A DNA stretch of 64,000 nucleotides, taken from contig JADLBD010000213.1 of assembly GCA_020847975.1 (NCBI GenBank), forward strand, positions 62,001 to 126,000, written 5' to 3'. Under the pieces are notes generated by a model. The model ran no database searches, had not been told where the DNA came from, and worked only from the letters and a program-made list of their open reading frames with translations. Below are positions 27,295-36,545 of the stretch, one piece after another; position 1 is the first letter of the stretch; the number at the start of each line of letters is the position of its first letter. This stretch comes from Bryobacterales bacterium. GTDB taxonomy: Bacteria; Acidobacteriota; Terriglobia; Bryobacterales; Bryobacteraceae. A program made the position numbers and the translations under genes.

Positions 27295-28689
27295 ATGCCT
27301 AAGAAGGATTCTCCGTCTGATGCCCCCAGCCGTAAGGCTAACAACAATGATTTGACCCGCCGTGAGGCCGTGCAGGCAGCGGGCGCCGCCGTCACGGTGG
27401 CGGCCTTGGCGAGCACGGTGGAATTTCCGAGGATTCAGAAGGTGAGGGCCGCCAACAGCGTGGTGAACTACGCGGTGATAGGGACGGGCAGCCGCGGGAC
27501 ATATCACCTGAAGCACTGGAAGAATATCGATAATTCGCAGTGTATTGCCATCTGCGACATCAGCGATGAAGCACTCAAGAAGGCTCTTCCGGAAGCGCCG
27601 GGTAAGCCGCAAACGTACAAGGACTACCGCGAAGTGCTATCGCGGAAGGATATCGACGCGGTTCAGATCGCGACGCCGCTGTACACGCATTTCCCGATCA
27701 CCAAGGACTCGCTTCTTGCCGGCAAGCACGTGTTTTGTGAAAAGAGCCTGGTGTTCAAGGCGGATGAGGTCCACGCGCTGCGTACGTTAGTGGCCGAGCG
27801 GCCGAAGCAGGTCATGCAGGTGGGCTTGCAGCGCCGCTACAGCGAGTTTTACCAGACGGCGAAGCAGATGATCGCCAAGGGCATGATTGGCGACGTCACG
27901 CACATGTATGCGCAATGGAACCGCAATCCGGGGTGGGTGTTCAAGAAGACGGCATGGCGGTTATTCAAGGAATATTCGGGCGGGCTGACGGCGGAACTGG
28001 CTTCGCATCAGATCGACGTGGCCGATTGGATGTTCGGTTCGCATCCTGAGTTTGTGGTGGGTGTGGGCGGCATCGACTACTGGAAGGATGGCCGCACGGT
28101 TTACGACAACATCCAGCTCATCTTCAAGTACCCCAAGGGGCAGAAGCTGATGTACAGTTCGATCAGCACGAACAATCATCTCTCGATGTTCCAGGGCGAG
28201 CGGACGGAGTTCGGCGAGCGGATCATGGGGACGCAGGGGACGATCGAGATCACGGTGGGCACGGACAATGAACCGGCCATCGGCTTGTGGTACTACGAGC
28301 CCGGTCCGAAGGTCGAGGCGGCGAGCAAGAAGAAAGAAGGCCCGGCGCCGGCATCGGCTTCGCTGCTGAGCACGGGAAAGGGCGGGAGGCCGCTTCCCAT
28401 TTTGCTGGCCAAGGACCAGATCGGGACCAATGACGGCTTCCTTTCGAAAGAAATGAAGTACGCGCGGCGGTGGCTCTATTCGAAAGGCGTGATGATGCCG
28501 GAGGAGGCCAAGAATCCGGTGGATGTGCAATTGGAGGAGTTTCTCGATTGCGTCCGCACGGGGAAACGGCCCAAGGCCGACATCGAAGTAGGGCTGGCGG
28601 ATTCGACTGCGGTGATCCTCTCGAACATCGCGATGGAAGAAGGCCGGCGCGTGTACATGGAAGAGATCGACAAGTTGGGCAAGGCCTAG
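27295..28689 (+). CDS. Tat-exported Gfo/Idh/MocA-family oxidoreductase (first)
   Basis: A 464-residue NAD(P)-dependent oxidoreductase. The N-terminus has a twin-arginine segment (TRREAVQ, R22-R23), a hydrophobic stretch (AAVTVAALAS) and a probable cleavage region near VRAAN. The Rossmann core begins YAVIGTGSRGTYHLKHW, and the motif CEKSLVFKADEVHAL matches the conserved EKP region. Such proteins act on sugars or cyclitols; substrate is unknown. The ATG at 27295 is preferred to a TTG at 27268. It is followed 65 bp later by a second family member. Confidence 0.85.
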   Translation: MPKKDSPSDAPSRKANNNDLTRREAVQAAGAAVTVAALASTVEFPRIQKVRAANSVVNYAVIGTGSRGTYHLKHWKNIDNSQCIAICDISDEALKKALPEAPGKPQTYKDYREVLSRKDIDAVQIATPLYTHFPITKDSLLAGKHVFCEKSLVFKADEVHALRTLVAERPKQVMQVGLQRRYSEFYQTAKQMIAKGMIGDVTHMYAQWNRNPGWVFKKTAWRLFKEYSGGLTAELASHQIDVADWMFGSHPEFVVGVGGIDYWKDGRTVYDNIQLIFKYPKGQKLMYSSISTNNHLSMFQGERTEFGERIMGTQGTIEITVGTDNEPAIGLWYYEPGPKVEAASKKKEGPAPASASLLSTGKGGRPLPILLAKDQIGTNDGFLSKEMKYARRWLYSKGVMMPEEAKNPVDVQLEEFLDCVRTGKRPKADIEVGLADSTAVILSNIAMEEGRRVYMEEIDKLGKA

Positions 28690-28754
28690 ACTGGCCGCGA
28701 GCAAGCAGCCAGTTCGCATCGGGGCTCCACCCTCGGGTGGTAAAATCCTGGTTG

Positions 28755-30038
28755 ATGTCTGACCAAAATCCGCGCAGAGATTTCCTGAAAGCGGCCTCGG
28801 CCGCGCTCACCACACAGATCATTACCGGCAACCTGAAAGGCGCCAACGACAAGGTGAACGCGGCGTTTATCGGCATGGGCCGGATGGGCCGATCGAATCT
28901 CGGCTTCGCCATGAAGCAGGACGGAGTCAACGTGACTCATGTCTGTGACGTGTACAAGCCCAACCTGGATCTGGCTTTGGAAATGACGCACGGCAAGGCG
29001 AAAGGCGTGCGCGATTTCCGGGAAATCCTGGCGGACAAGAGCATAGACATCGTCTGCATCGCGACTCCGGACCACTGGCATGCCTATATGACCGTGGAGG
29101 CCTGCAAGGCGGGCAAGGACGTATATGTTGAGAAGCCGATCTGCGTGGTGATCGATGAGGGGAAGAAAATGGTGGAGGCCGCGCGGAAGTACAAGCGGGT
29201 GGTGCAGGCGGGCACGATGCAACGCTCGGGAGTCCACTTCCAGCAGGCGACGGAGATGGTGCGGTCAGGCAAGTTGGGCGATGTCACCATGGTGCATACA
29301 TGGAATGTCGGGCTCATGGATATCGAGGGCATCGGCAATCCGCCGGACACGCAGCCCCCGGCCGACCTCGACTGGGACATGTGGCTGGGACCGGCGCCGA
29401 AGCGCCCGTTCAACGCCAACCGCTTCGGCGTCGATCCGAAAGCCTTCAGCCATTTCCGGTGGTTTTGGGACTATGCCGGGGGCATGATGACGGATTGGGG
29501 CGTGCACTGGCTGGACATTGTGCAGATGGCGTTCGATGAGAAAATGCCCACGGCGATTGCCTGCGTGGGCGGGAAGTTCCGGCTGAAGGACAACCGCGAG
29601 ACGCCGGACACGATTCACGCTTCCTACGAGTATCCGGGTTTCTGCGGCGCGTATGAAAACCGCTACGGGAACGCGCAATCGATGTTCGACAAGAACGGCG
29701 GGATCCTGTTTTTCGGCGACAAAGGGACGCTGTTCGTCGACCGCAGCGAGTACCGGGTGATTCCGGAAAAGGGATCGGACCTCAAGGAAGAAGTGGTGAA
29801 GTCGTCGAACAACAGCAACATGGCGCACTGGGCGAATTTCCTCGAGTGCGTGCGCACGCGGCAGCGCCCGATTTCCGACATCGAGAAATGCTACCGCTCG
29901 ACGGCGACGTGCCTGCTGGCGAACATCGCGCTGCGCAGCCGGTTGCGGCTCGATTGGGACGGGGAGACCATCAAGCAGCCCGAAGCGCGCAAATACATGA
30001 CGAGGGAATACCGCAAACCGTGGAAACTGGTGGTATGA
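28755..30038 (+). CDS. Tat-exported Gfo/Idh/MocA-family oxidoreductase (second)
   Basis: A 427-residue enzyme with a canonical twin-arginine signal [14 protein letters not shown] at residues 5-18. The NAD-binding core follows ([14 protein letters not shown]), then [35 protein letters not shown] and a C-terminal alpha/beta domain with [20 protein letters not shown]. This subclass is abundant in acidobacteria and planctomycetes and probably oxidises sugar-like substrates in the periplasm. The ATG at 28755 is chosen because the Tat motif begins at once; the longer frame upstream is a shadow of the previous gene. The stop overlaps the next start (ATGA). Confidence 0.9.
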   Translation: MSDQNPRRDFLKAASAALTTQIITGNLKGANDKVNAAFIGMGRMGRSNLGFAMKQDGVNVTHVCDVYKPNLDLALEMTHGKAKGVRDFREILADKSIDIVCIATPDHWHAYMTVEACKAGKDVYVEKPICVVIDEGKKMVEAARKYKRVVQAGTMQRSGVHFQQATEMVRSGKLGDVTMVHTWNVGLMDIEGIGNPPDTQPPADLDWDMWLGPAPKRPFNANRFGVDPKAFSHFRWFWDYAGGMMTDWGVHWLDIVQMAFDEKMPTAIACVGGKFRLKDNRETPDTIHASYEYPGFCGAYENRYGNAQSMFDKNGGILFFGDKGTLFVDRSEYRVIPEKGSDLKEEVVKSSNNSNMAHWANFLECVRTRQRPISDIEKCYRSTATCLLANIALRSRLRLDWDGETIKQPEARKYMTREYRKPWKLVV

Positions 30039-30448
30039 AGGCGCACACGGAGTACCACACTTTCCGCACGGAAAAGCATCGGGAATACATCAACATTACG
30101 GACAAAGTGAACGCCGCGTTGAAGAAGAGCGGAATTCAGGAAGGAATGATCCTGGTTTCGGCGATGCACATCACGGCGGGGGTGTGGGTGAACGACGCCG
30201 AGGACGGGTTGATTGCCGATATCGACGAATGGCTGGAGCACCTGGCCCCTTACAAGAAAAACTACCGGCACCACCGCACGGGCGAGGATAACGGAGATTC
30301 GCATCTGAAAAGCCTGCTGGTCCATCATCAGGTGATTGTTCCCGTAACGGGCGGCAAGCTCGATTTGGGGCCGTGGCAGCAGATCTACTACGCGGAGTTC
30401 GACGGGCAGCGCCCGAAACGCGTCATTATTAAAGTGATGGGCGAATAA
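30035..30448 (+). CDS. YjbQ-family protein
   Basis: A 137-residue protein of the YjbQ/UPF0047 family. Conserved elements are the segment ending [40 protein letters not shown] and [20 protein letters not shown]. The conserved histidines form the putative active site. Some members have weak thiamine-phosphate synthase activity; the physiological role is unknown. No signal peptide is present, so it is cytoplasmic, unlike the two preceding exported enzymes. The ATG overlaps the preceding stop by 4 bp, which implies translational coupling. Confidence 0.88.
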   Translation: MKAHTEYHTFRTEKHREYINITDKVNAALKKSGIQEGMILVSAMHITAGVWVNDAEDGLIADIDEWLEHLAPYKKNYRHHRTGEDNGDSHLKSLLVHHQVIVPVTGGKLDLGPWQQIYYAEFDGQRPKRVIIKVMGE

Positions 30449-30477
30449 AGAACGCTTCCAAGGGAAGGACGCGACAC

Positions 30478-32457
30478 ATGAGGAAACTGTTGATCGCGGC
30501 AGCGTCTGTTTGTGCGTGCCTCGCAGCCGACCTGCCGGTGCGCACGGTGATTCTCTACAAGAACGGCGTGGGCTATTTCGAGCGCGGGGGTGAGTTGAGG
30601 GCAGGTGAATCCGCGCGGCTCGATTTCAACGCGTCTGACATGAATGACGTGTTGAAGTCGCTCACCATCGAGGACAAGAGCGGGGGCAAAATCACCGGCC
30701 TGCGGTACGACGCCAGCGAGCCGCTCTCCAAGCGGCTGGAAGACTATCCGTTCCAATTGGGCGATCAGCAGCCGCTGAGCCTGTTTCTGGACCAGTTGAA
30801 GGGGGCGCGGCTTGAAATCCGGGCGGCGGGAGAGTCGGTGACCGGGTCGATCTTCAGCTCCGGCATCGTGATGATGGGAGAGAAGGCGCAGCAGAAGCAG
30901 GTGCTGACGCTGCTGCTCGATTCGGGCGACTTGCGGTCATACGATCTGGCGGCGATCAGCGAAGTGAAACTCGCCGATGAGGCGTTGCAGCGCCAGCTCA
31001 AGGCGTACCTGGCAACATTGGCGGTGGCGCGGTCGAAGGAAAAACGCAGCGTCTACATCGATTCCTCCGACATGCGGGCGCGGCAACTCGTGGCCAGTTA
31101 CATGATCCCGGCGCCGGTGTGGAAATCGAGTTACCGGCTGCTGTGGAACGAAGCGGGAGCGGTGCTGGAGGGGTGGGCGATTGTGGACAATACGACCGGC
31201 GAGGACTGGACGAAGGTGAATCTGTCGCTGGTTTCGGGCAGGCCGATTTCCTTTATCAGCAATTTGTATGAGCCGAAGTATGTGACGCGGCCGCAGTTGG
31301 AGTTAGCGGAAAGCCGCGCCGTGGCTCCGGTGGTGGATACGGGCGCGGTGGTGGCGGAGGAGAAGGCTGCGAAGGCGGGTTTGGCCGCGCCTAGGCGGGC
31401 GATGGCCATGACGGCTCAGTCGGTGACGGTAGAAGCCGCCGCCGAACCTCTGCGCGGAGGGATGGCGAGCACCATAGCGGCGGAGGCGCGAGGGCGCGAA
31501 TTGGGCGATCTGTTCGAATACCGCTTCTCCACAGCGGTTACCGTCCCCAAGGGCCAGTCCGCGATGTTGCCGTTTCTGCAACAGAAGATCGGCGCGCGGA
31601 AGCTGCTGATCTATTCCGACCGGTCGCTTCAAAACCCGATGACCGCCTCCGAAATTACGAACAACAGCGGAAAGACGCTGGATGGCGGACCGATTACAGT
31701 CTACGAAGGCGGCGCCTACGCGGGGGAAGCTTTGATGCAGACGGTGAAGGCCGGGGATAAGCGGCTGATCACGTACGGAGTGGATCTGGGGACGCGCATC
31801 ACGACGGCGCTCGATTCGTCGCGGAATCTGGTGCGGGAAATCCACGCCGGAAGGGGGATACTGACGCTGAGGACGGCGATGGAGGAGACGCTCACCTACA
31901 CCATCAGGAACGTGGACGCCAAAGCGAAGACGCTGATCATCGAGCACCCCATCCGGCCACAGTACAAGCTGCTCGATGCGAAGCCGGTGGAAACGACGGC
32001 GACGGCGTACCGTTTCGAAGTGAAGCTGGCTCCGAACGCGACGGAGAGGTTTCCCGTGCGCGAAGAGCGGGTGTTTGATCAGGGGCTGAGCATCAGCAGC
32101 CTCACGCCGGACCAACTGCTGGTCTACATCCAGAACAAGGCGCTGACGGCGGAAGGGCGGCGGCAGTTGGAGGCTATCGCAGCCAGGAAGCGGCAGATCG
32201 CGCAGACGGACCGGGCGGCGCGGGAACAGGAGCAGGAGATCAACGATCTGGTGCGGGACCAGGACCGCATCCGGCAGAATCTCTCGAGTCTGAACAACGT
32301 CACGGGCCAGACCGAGCAGGTGAACAAGTACGCCCGGCAGCTTGCCGAACAGGAGGGGAAGCTGGCCGGGATGCGCGACAGGTTGAGCGAGTTGCGCAAG
32401 CAGAAGTCCTCGCAGGAACAGGAGTTAAATTCCCTGATTGAGAAGATGGAATTTTGA
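30478..32457 (+). CDS. Secreted DUF4139-domain protein
   Basis: A 659-residue exported protein with an N-terminal signal peptide (MRKLLIAAASVCACLA). The segment VRTVILYKNGVGYFERGGEL and the middle part (KSSYRLLWNEAGAVLEGWAI, VDNTTGEDWTKVNLSLVSGR) are characteristic of DUF4139 (MuiA-like) proteins. The last ~120 residues are a long charged coiled coil. Function is not established. A Shine-Dalgarno-like AAGGAC region precedes the ATG. It overlaps the homoserine dehydrogenase start by 4 bases (TTGA). Confidence 0.78.
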   Translation: MRKLLIAAASVCACLAADLPVRTVILYKNGVGYFERGGELRAGESARLDFNASDMNDVLKSLTIEDKSGGKITGLRYDASEPLSKRLEDYPFQLGDQQPLSLFLDQLKGARLEIRAAGESVTGSIFSSGIVMMGEKAQQKQVLTLLLDSGDLRSYDLAAISEVKLADEALQRQLKAYLATLAVARSKEKRSVYIDSSDMRARQLVASYMIPAPVWKSSYRLLWNEAGAVLEGWAIVDNTTGEDWTKVNLSLVSGRPISFISNLYEPKYVTRPQLELAESRAVAPVVDTGAVVAEEKAAKAGLAAPRRAMAMTAQSVTVEAAAEPLRGGMASTIAAEARGRELGDLFEYRFSTAVTVPKGQSAMLPFLQQKIGARKLLIYSDRSLQNPMTASEITNNSGKTLDGGPITVYEGGAYAGEALMQTVKAGDKRLITYGVDLGTRITTALDSSRNLVREIHAGRGILTLRTAMEETLTYTIRNVDAKAKTLIIEHPIRPQYKLLDAKPVETTATAYRFEVKLAPNATERFPVREERVFDQGLSISSLTPDQLLVYIQNKALTAEGRRQLEAIAARKRQIAQTDRAAREQEQEINDLVRDQDRIRQNLSSLNNVTGQTEQVNKYARQLAEQEGKLAGMRDRLSELRKQKSSQEQELNSLIEKMEF

Positions 32458-33416
32458 ACCTCGCACTGGTGGGATACGGCAATGTGGGCAAGGCGTTCGC
32501 GCGCCTGCTCGCGCGGAAGCACGCGCAATTTCCTTTTCGCATCGTGGGCATTCATACGGCGCGGCACGGCGCCGCGATGGACCCTCACGGACTGGCGGTG
32601 GAGCCGTCGTTCGGACCGTCCGCGGCCTCGATTGACGAGTTTCTGGAGCGCTCGGGAGCGGAGGTGGTGTTCGAGCTGACGCCGCTCAATCCTTCCACGG
32701 GGGAGCCGGCGATCAGCCACATCCGCGCGGCGTTCACGCGTGGAATGCACGTGGTGACAGCGAACAAGGGGCCAGTGGCTCACGCCTATGCCGATCTTCG
32801 GGACGAGGCGCTGCGGGCAGGCGTTCAGTTCCGGTTCGAATCGACGGTGATGGACGGTGCTCCGGTGTTCAACCTGGTGCGCGAGACGATGCCTGGAGTG
32901 GAGATCCTGGGATTCGCGGGGGTGCTGAATTCCACGACGAATATCGTGCTGGAGGCGATGGAGACGGGCAGAACTCTGGAGGAAGGCGTCGAGACGGCGC
33001 GGAAGATGGGGATTGCGGAGACCGACGTCAGCTACGACCTGGACGGCTGGGATGCGGCGGCGAAGACAGCCGCGCTGGCCAACGTGCTGATGGACGGGCG
33101 GGTGACGCCGCTCGATGTCGATACGCGGGGCATCCGGCGGCAGACACCGGAGAAACTGGCGGAGTTGATGACCAAGGGCAAGACGGTACGGCTGGTGAGC
33201 CGGACGCACCGGGGCAAGGAGGGATTGAAGATGCGGGTTCGGGCGGAAGTGCTGGATGTCACGGATACGCTGGCCGCGGCGCGAGGGACATCGAGTTTCC
33301 TTCTACTCGAGACGGATCTGATGGGCACGCTGGGAGTTTTTGAAAGCAACCCCGGAGTGGAGCAGACGGCATACGGGCTGTTCAGCGATCTAGTGGATAT
33401 TGCGCGGGTGATCTGA
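32454..33416 (+). CDS. Homoserine dehydrogenase-like enzyme
   Basis: A 320-residue NAD(P)-dependent enzyme with N-terminal Rossmann fold (LALVGYGNVGKAFARLL), the nucleotide-domain segment HVVTANKGPVAH, and the homoserine dehydrogenase catalytic region (FRFESTVMDGAPVFNLVRET, GFAGVLNSTTNIVLEAMETG, DVSYDLDGWDAAAKTAALAN). It reduces aspartate semialdehyde to homoserine for Thr/Met synthesis if it has the usual activity. It has no C-terminal ACT domain, so no Thr feedback site. The start is TTG inside the preceding gene's stop. Linkage to a DUF4139 gene instead of thr genes leaves the physiological role open. Confidence 0.8.
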   Translation: MNLALVGYGNVGKAFARLLARKHAQFPFRIVGIHTARHGAAMDPHGLAVEPSFGPSAASIDEFLERSGAEVVFELTPLNPSTGEPAISHIRAAFTRGMHVVTANKGPVAHAYADLRDEALRAGVQFRFESTVMDGAPVFNLVRETMPGVEILGFAGVLNSTTNIVLEAMETGRTLEEGVETARKMGIAETDVSYDLDGWDAAAKTAALANVLMDGRVTPLDVDTRGIRRQTPEKLAELMTKGKTVRLVSRTHRGKEGLKMRVRAEVLDVTDTLAAARGTSSFLLLETDLMGTLGVFESNPGVEQTAYGLFSDLVDIARVI

Positions 33417-33504
33417 CGAACGGCCGCTTCAGTCGATGGGGGGAGCGTTGTGGCAGGCGAGGCGCATTTGTATGATCGGAGGTAAAGAAAGGGAGGCTAG
33501 TACG

Positions 33505-34356
33505 ATGCGGACCTTCACCAATACGGCGGCGCCATCTCAGAGAGTTGTGGGGAAGACGGGAAAATCCGTGAGGATCGGACACCGCGAACGGAATGAACCT
33601 CATCAACTCCGGCAAAGCGCCGGCAATCAGGCGGTAAAACGTTCGCTCGGACTGCGGGTCACCCCGATCCGTAGGCCACTGGCGCGCCAGGGGGCAAGGG
33701 CGGACATCCCCGTTTCCGGCGGGGCGGGGATGGAGATTGTCGATCAGCCACTCAAGGGTGGGCCGCCGAGTGCGGGCGGCGCGACGGCAATTCAGGCAGC
33801 CCCGGACAACACGTCGTCGTGCGGACAGCCGATCAGCATGAACGTTCTCACTTCGGGAACATTTCTGGGCGGATTAACGATGGACAGCTACTACCCGGAC
33901 TTGGCCGGCGCCGGGTATTACGAACACCCGGACACCGCGGGGACGTTCGATACGGGCAGCCGGGCAGGAGCGAACGTGCAGCTATACGGAGTGATTCCGA
34001 GCCCGTGCGAGCCAAGCCAGTTCCATCTGGAGCAAACCATCACGCGCACCCGCTACCGGATCAACGGCACTGCGCATTCCGAAGAAGGGAAGACATTCGA
34101 CGATATCGCCAAAAGCGGACGGGATGCCTCGACCGCGCCGTTCCGGCAGGACTTCCTCGGCGGCGGCGCCGCGCCTCTGGGCTACATCATCTCGATGGCC
34201 GACCCGCCAAGCACGGGGTACAGTTCGACGAGCGAGATCGAGCATGACCGCGATTTTGTCACTTCGCTGGTGGGGCCGGGAGGACGAAAGTCCGTCAGTT
34301 GGTCGCTCTCGACGCGCATCTCGGCGGGCGCGGTGACGAGTAACGTTCTGACTTGA
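33505..34356 (+). CDS. Putative eCIS-associated protein with GNQAV motif
   Basis: A 283-residue protein of unknown function. Its N-terminal ~50 residues are basic and disordered, with HQLRQSAGNQAVKRSLGL at residues 33-50. From memory this matches the leader motif in proteins encoded with extracellular contractile injection systems (often DUF4157 proteins). After a Gly/Pro-rich linker, residues ~120-283 form a beta-rich domain with MDSYYPDLAGAGYYEHPDT, VIPSPCEPSQFHLEQTITRT and VSWSLSTRISAGAV. No signal peptide or HExxH was seen. The ATG at 33505 has GGGAGG upstream and is preferred to 33436. Confidence 0.6.
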   Translation: MRTFTNTAAPSQRVVGKTGKSVRIGHRERNEPHQLRQSAGNQAVKRSLGLRVTPIRRPLARQGARADIPVSGGAGMEIVDQPLKGGPPSAGGATAIQAAPDNTSSCGQPISMNVLTSGTFLGGLTMDSYYPDLAGAGYYEHPDTAGTFDTGSRAGANVQLYGVIPSPCEPSQFHLEQTITRTRYRINGTAHSEEGKTFDDIAKSGRDASTAPFRQDFLGGGAAPLGYIISMADPPSTGYSSTSEIEHDRDFVTSLVGPGGRKSVSWSLSTRISAGAVTSNVLT

Positions 34357-34381
34357 AGCGGGGCCGCCCTCCGAAGAACCC

Positions 34382-34750
34382 ATGAACCAGCAGGGCATCG
34401 GGGACAAGATCGACTCATTATTGGGAGAACTCGAGCGGGCCGAAGCGGTTTCCTTTGACCTGGGAACGCCCGAGTTGCCGGAAGGCGACGCTTTGAAGGA
34501 ACTGGTGGCGATGGGGGCTGCTATCGTACCGCATCTGCTGAGCCGAATGGGGGAGGATACGCCGAAGAAGCGTGTTGCCCATATCGCGAGGGTGCTCCGC
34601 GCGCTGGAGGATCGCCGGGCCTTGGAGCCGCTGCTTGCGGTGCGGACACGCTTCGAGCGGGTGGAGGGGAAGGACGCGTGGGACTACGCGGTCATCGGCC
34701 AGTGTAACCTGGCAATCGAGGCGCTTCGGAGAAGTGAAGGACCCCGTTAG
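34382..34750 (+). CDS. Small helical (HEAT-like) protein, possible partner
   Basis: A 122-residue acidic all-alpha protein. ELVAMGAAIVPHLLSRMGED and HIARVLRALEDRRALEPLLA look like HEAT or Armadillo-like helical pairs. No signal peptide or membrane helix is present. It starts 25 bp after the GNQAV-motif gene and is probably co-transcribed, so a cognate immunity or adaptor role is plausible but is inference only. The 3' end meets a short minus-strand frame at 34747-34872. Confidence 0.55.
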   Translation: MNQQGIGDKIDSLLGELERAEAVSFDLGTPELPEGDALKELVAMGAAIVPHLLSRMGEDTPKKRVAHIARVLRALEDRRALEPLLAVRTRFERVEGKDAWDYAVIGQCNLAIEALRRSEGPR

Positions 34751-35068
34751 TCCACTCCGAGCGCATTCGATGCGACTCCGCCGATCTCCATTCGCACCTC
34801 AAGAGGCACGGCAGGAGGTTCCCTTAGCTCGGCCTCAATGCGATAAACACCGGGAAGCGCGGGGGCTGGCTTTTAGCGGCAAAGCCCACGTGCTTCGCGC
34901 GGTCGTCGACGCCGGTTCTGGGCGTGGGCGGCGGACAGGACCCCGGCGACTTCTCCCTTCGTCTTCCCGGCCTCTGCCGGTTCTGCTGGATGCGACGCCT
35001 CGTCCCGCAAGAAACAGCCTGGGTTTTGGACCCGGTTTGACAATGGAATCGAGACTTTGGAAGTGCTC
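34751..35068. other. Intergenic stretch with a short minus-strand frame
   Basis: No convincing gene is found here. On the minus strand, 34747-34872 holds a 41-codon open frame between stops that reads like a protein C-terminus (LPGVYRIEAELREPPAVPLE). It has no start or upstream continuation, so it may be a gene remnant or chance. The rest is GC-rich, with no tandem repeat or strong hairpin noticed. Confidence 0.35.
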
Positions 35069-35074
35069 AAAAAA
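35069..35074 (-). terminator. T-run downstream of tRNA-Ala
   Basis: On the minus strand the encoded CCA of the tRNA is followed by ACCC and then six Ts. The T-run lies 4 bases after the mature 3' end and could terminate the transcript with the tRNA acting as upstream structure. No separate hairpin is present. Confidence 0.35.
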
Positions 35075-35078
35075 GGGT

Positions 35079-35154
35079 TGGTGGACCTGGACGGGTTCGA
35101 ACCGTCGACCTCTTCCATGCCATGGAAGCGCGCTCCCAACTGCGCCACAGGCCC
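35079..35154 (-). tRNA. tRNA-Ala (anticodon GGC)
   Basis: The minus strand folds into a complete cloverleaf. The acceptor stem is GGGCCTG paired with CAGGTCC (one G-U), with discriminator A and encoded CCA at 35079-35081. The anticodon stem CTTCC/GGAAG encloses the loop ATGGCAT, giving anticodon GGC, which reads GCC/GCU alanine codons. The T arm contains GGTTCGAACCC. Length is 76 nt with CCA. It lies between the convergent small gene and the MFS gene. Confidence 0.95.
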
Positions 35155-35176
35155 ACTCGTGAGGACGGACAGTTTC

Positions 35177-35182
35177 AATATA
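35177..35182 (-). promoter_or_regulatory. Candidate -10 element for tRNA-Ala
   Basis: TATATT on the minus strand, 22 bp upstream of the tRNA 5' end, in an AT-rich patch of otherwise GC-rich sequence. No convincing -35 was found at 16-18 bp, so support is modest. Confidence 0.3.
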
Positions 35183-35203
35183 CCATAGCCCGCAAGGCCC
35201 CAC

Positions 35204-36478
35204 CTACCGCTTTGCCCCGGGAGAAGCCACCGCGCCGGCCGCTTGCGGAGCGCCCCCCTGCGCCATCGCCGTCCGCGGCGCGAACTTGCGCTGGACAAGA
35301 AACCCATAAGCCGCCACGCCGAGCACCAGCCAGAAGCCGATGGTCTTGATGGGCGCGTCAAAACTGCCGGTCTGCTTGATCAGCCACCCGCTGAGCCACG
35401 GCGCCACCACCCCCGCCAGGTTCGCCGCCGTATTCTGAATCGCCACCGGAAGCGCTCCCGGCAGCAAAGTCTGAGTGAGCGCCCAGTAGTTCGCCGTCGC
35501 CAGCCCCAGTCCGCACAACGAGGCGACCGTGAAGAAGATCATCAGCGTTTCCGAGTGCGTATAAACGCTGATCGTTTGCGTCGAGGCGATCACGAATCCG
35601 GCGATGGTGAACGCCTTACGCACACGAACCGGGTCCCCGCCCTTGGCGATCAGTTTGTCCGCCCACCACCCCGAAACCGCCGCCACTAGCGCCATGCCCC
35701 CAAACGACATCCCGCTGAACCAACTGGTCTCTTGGAGCGACATGCCGTGCTGCTCCTGGAAATACCGGGGCATCCACGTCATGCAGTAATACACAAAGTA
35801 CATGTAGCAGTAAGTGCCGATGATCACTCCCCACATCAGCGGGCTCTTCAGCGCATCCAGTAAGCCGGTCCGCTCATTGGGATCCGTCTTGGCGGCAACC
35901 ACCAGGCCCTGCGCGGCCGGATCGCTGCGGCGCACCCACAGCAGCCACGGGATCAGCCACAGCAGGCTCCCCAAGCCGAGCAAACCGAACATCGCCTGCC
36001 AGCCCACCTGTTGGATCAGCAGCGCGGCCATTGGCAAGCCGACCGCGGGACCGAGCTTGGTCCCTGTCATGTACAGCCCGACGGCGAACCCCCGTTCCTT
36101 TTCCTGAAAGTGCTTGCGGATATAGTACAGGCTTGACGACGTAACCACCGATTCCCCCGTGCCCACCAGCAGCCGCAAAGTCACCAGATCCGCCAATCCG
36201 CGCGTGAACATGGTGGCCGCCGACCCCACGCTCCACAGTAGAAAACCGGCAGTGTAAAGCAGCCGCACGCCGAAACGGTCCACCAGCATCCCCGCCGGGA
36301 TCTGGAAAATCGTGTATGTCCAGAAAAAGGCCGACAACGCCAGCCCCTGCTCGGCTTTGTCCATCTGGATGCCCTTCACCATGTCGGGCAGAGCGATGGT
36401 GAGATTTACGCGATCGGAATAGGCAATCACCATTCCCAGGCTCAACAGGCACACTACCCACCATCGTTTGGAACTCAT
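35204..36478 (-). CDS. MFS transporter, anion:cation symporter-like
   Basis: A 424-residue protein with 12 predicted transmembrane helices. The N-terminus (SSKRWWVVCLLSLGMVIAYS then DRVNLTIALP), AFFWTYTIFQIPAGMLVDRF and the helix 4-5 signature LLVGTGESVVTSSSLYYIRK are characteristic of the ACS subfamily, which takes up hexuronates, galactonate, phthalate and similar anions. The ATG at 36478 follows GGAGAG; an in-frame ATG at 36604 would add 42 polar residues. It lies 67 bp downstream of the aldehyde dehydrogenase gene, so co-transcription and a catabolic role are plausible. Confidence 0.85.
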   Translation of the reverse strand: MSSKRWWVVCLLSLGMVIAYSDRVNLTIALPDMVKGIQMDKAEQGLALSAFFWTYTIFQIPAGMLVDRFGVRLLYTAGFLLWSVGSAATMFTRGLADLVTLRLLVGTGESVVTSSSLYYIRKHFQEKERGFAVGLYMTGTKLGPAVGLPMAALLIQQVGWQAMFGLLGLGSLLWLIPWLLWVRRSDPAAQGLVVAAKTDPNERTGLLDALKSPLMWGVIIGTYCYMYFVYYCMTWMPRYFQEQHGMSLQETSWFSGMSFGGMALVAAVSGWWADKLIAKGGDPVRVRKAFTIAGFVIASTQTISVYTHSETLMIFFTVASLCGLGLATANYWALTQTLLPGALPVAIQNTAANLAGVVAPWLSGWLIKQTGSFDAPIKTIGFWLVLGVAAYGFLVQRKFAPRTAMAQGGAPQAAGAVASPGAKR

Positions 36479-36545
36479 CTGGACTCTCCGTTCTCCTTCC
36501 CGAAGACTGACTTTATCATGATGCGCCTGCGGACCCAAACCTGCA

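Noticed and set aside
34835-35361. Minus-strand open frames spanning the tRNA region
   Set aside because: They run straight through a complete tRNA-Ala gene and have no family resemblance.
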